Origin: Paracoccaceae bacterium | GTDB lineage: Bacteria; Pseudomonadota; Alphaproteobacteria; Rhodobacterales; Rhodobacteraceae | Direction: 5' to 3' | DNA length: 7,315 nt | Assembly (NCBI GenBank): GCA_007129775.1 | Contig: SKUV01000397.1 | Location: 1 to 7,315 of the forward strand | Shown: piece after piece, positions 6,826 to 7,315 of the stretch | How the letters are laid out: every line of letters begins with the position of its first letter | Numbering within the stretch: position 1 is the stretch's first letter | The notes under the pieces: generated by a model | What the model was told of the DNA's origin: nothing | The model's input: the letters and a program-made list of their open reading frames with translations, nothing else | Databases searched by the model: none | Made by a program: the position numbers and the translations under genes

Positions 6826-6865
6826 CTGCGCCGATACGGGCGAGGACGAACGGAAGGCACGGGCA

Positions 6866-7315
6866 ATGGACGGGATCGCGGAACTGCGGGCGAAATACCT
6901 CGAGCAGATTTCCGGCGCCGGCGATACCGATGCGCTGGAGGCCGTGCGCCTTGCCGCGTTGGGCAAGAAGGGCGAAATCAGCCTGAAGATGCGCCAACTC
7001 GGCCGCATGACGCCCGAGGAACGCAAGACCGCCGGCCCAACCCTCAACGCCCTGAAGGACGAGATCGACAGCGCCCTGCGCGCCCGCCGGCAGGGGCTGG
7101 AGGATGCCGCCCTCGATGCCAGGTTGCAAGCCGAATGGCTGGATGTGACACTTCCGGCCCGGCCCCGGCGTACCGGCACCATCCATCCCGTCAGTCAGGT
7201 GATGGAGGAGTTGACCGCGATCTTCGCCGATATGGGGTTTTCGGTTGCCGAAGGGCCGCAGGTCGAAAGCGACTGGTTCAATTTCGACGCGCTTAACATC
7301 CCGCCCGAGCATCCG
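6866..7315 (+). CDS. pheS: Phenylalanine--tRNA ligase alpha subunit (partial, 3' end missing)
   Basis: The first 150 residues of PheS, cut by the window edge; full family members have about 340-360 residues. With PheT it forms the cytosolic (alpha-beta)2 enzyme that charges tRNA-Phe. The N-terminal coiled-coil, tRNA-contacting arm spans about residues 1-85, with the characteristic ALGKKGEISLKMRQLGRMTPEER (split at residue 41). The catalytic domain begins with LPARPRRTGTIHPVSQVMEE (96-115) and continues through IFADMGFSVAEGPQVESDWF (119-138) and NFDALNIPPEHP (139-150), the class II motif 1 region. The start has AAGG at 6854-6857, 8 nt upstream, and a typical family N-terminus. pheT would be expected downstream of the window. 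Confidence 0.96.
   Translation, partial: MDGIAELRAKYLEQISGAGDTDALEAVRLAALGKKGEISLKMRQLGRMTPEERKTAGPTLNALKDEIDSALRARRQGLEDAALDARLQAEWLDVTLPARPRRTGTIHPVSQVMEELTAIFADMGFSVAEGPQVESDWFNFDALNIPPEHP

Noticed and set aside
5819..7312. Minus-strand open frame of 497 codons
   Set aside because: Antisense to mgtE and pheS, with a composition typical of reversed coding sequence.

Overview
The window is GC-rich chromosomal DNA from an alphaproteobacterium, most likely a member of the Rhodobacteraceae (Rhodobacter/Paracoccus type). The basis is a crotonyl-CoA carboxylase/reductase that, from memory, matches the Rhodobacter enzyme closely along its whole length, the rpmI-rplT pair without infC directly upstream, and promoters of the TTGCCT/TATAGC type. 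No database search was possible, so genus is not assigned. All supported genes lie on the + strand.

Layout. 1-290: upstream region of ccr with an A/T-rich island, TTGCG/CGCAA inverted repeats and a candidate promoter. 291-1583: ccr, the key enzyme of the ethylmalonyl-CoA pathway of acetyl-CoA assimilation. 1681-1765: two hairpins, the first a plausible ccr terminator. 1838-2020: a 60-residue protein of unknown function. 2248-3795: a stand-alone SF1B (RecD/Dda-like) helicase with all core motifs visible. 3907-4401: a YhbS-like GNAT acetyltransferase with a GTG start. 4469-5219: the ribosomal unit, with promoter, structured leader, rpmI (L35), rplT (L20) and a perfect 17-bp terminator. 5221-6790: a consensus-like promoter directly abutting that terminator, a roughly 130-nt structured leader and mgtE (Mg2+ channel). 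6798-7315: a probable promoter and the first 150 codons of pheS (phenylalanyl-tRNA synthetase alpha), cut by the window edge.

The right half is translation machinery (L35, L20, PheS) interrupted by a Mg2+ transporter with its own promoter. Mg2+ is needed by ribosomes and by aminoacyl-tRNA synthetases, so the placement is sensible, but functional coupling is only inferred. The left half (ccr, small protein, helicase, acetyltransferase) looks like independent transcription units.

I found no mobile element, CRISPR array, tRNA, rRNA or defence system, and no convincing previously undescribed system. The observations most worth checking are regulatory: repeated half-sites in front of ccr, and structured leaders in front of rpmI-rplT and mgtE.
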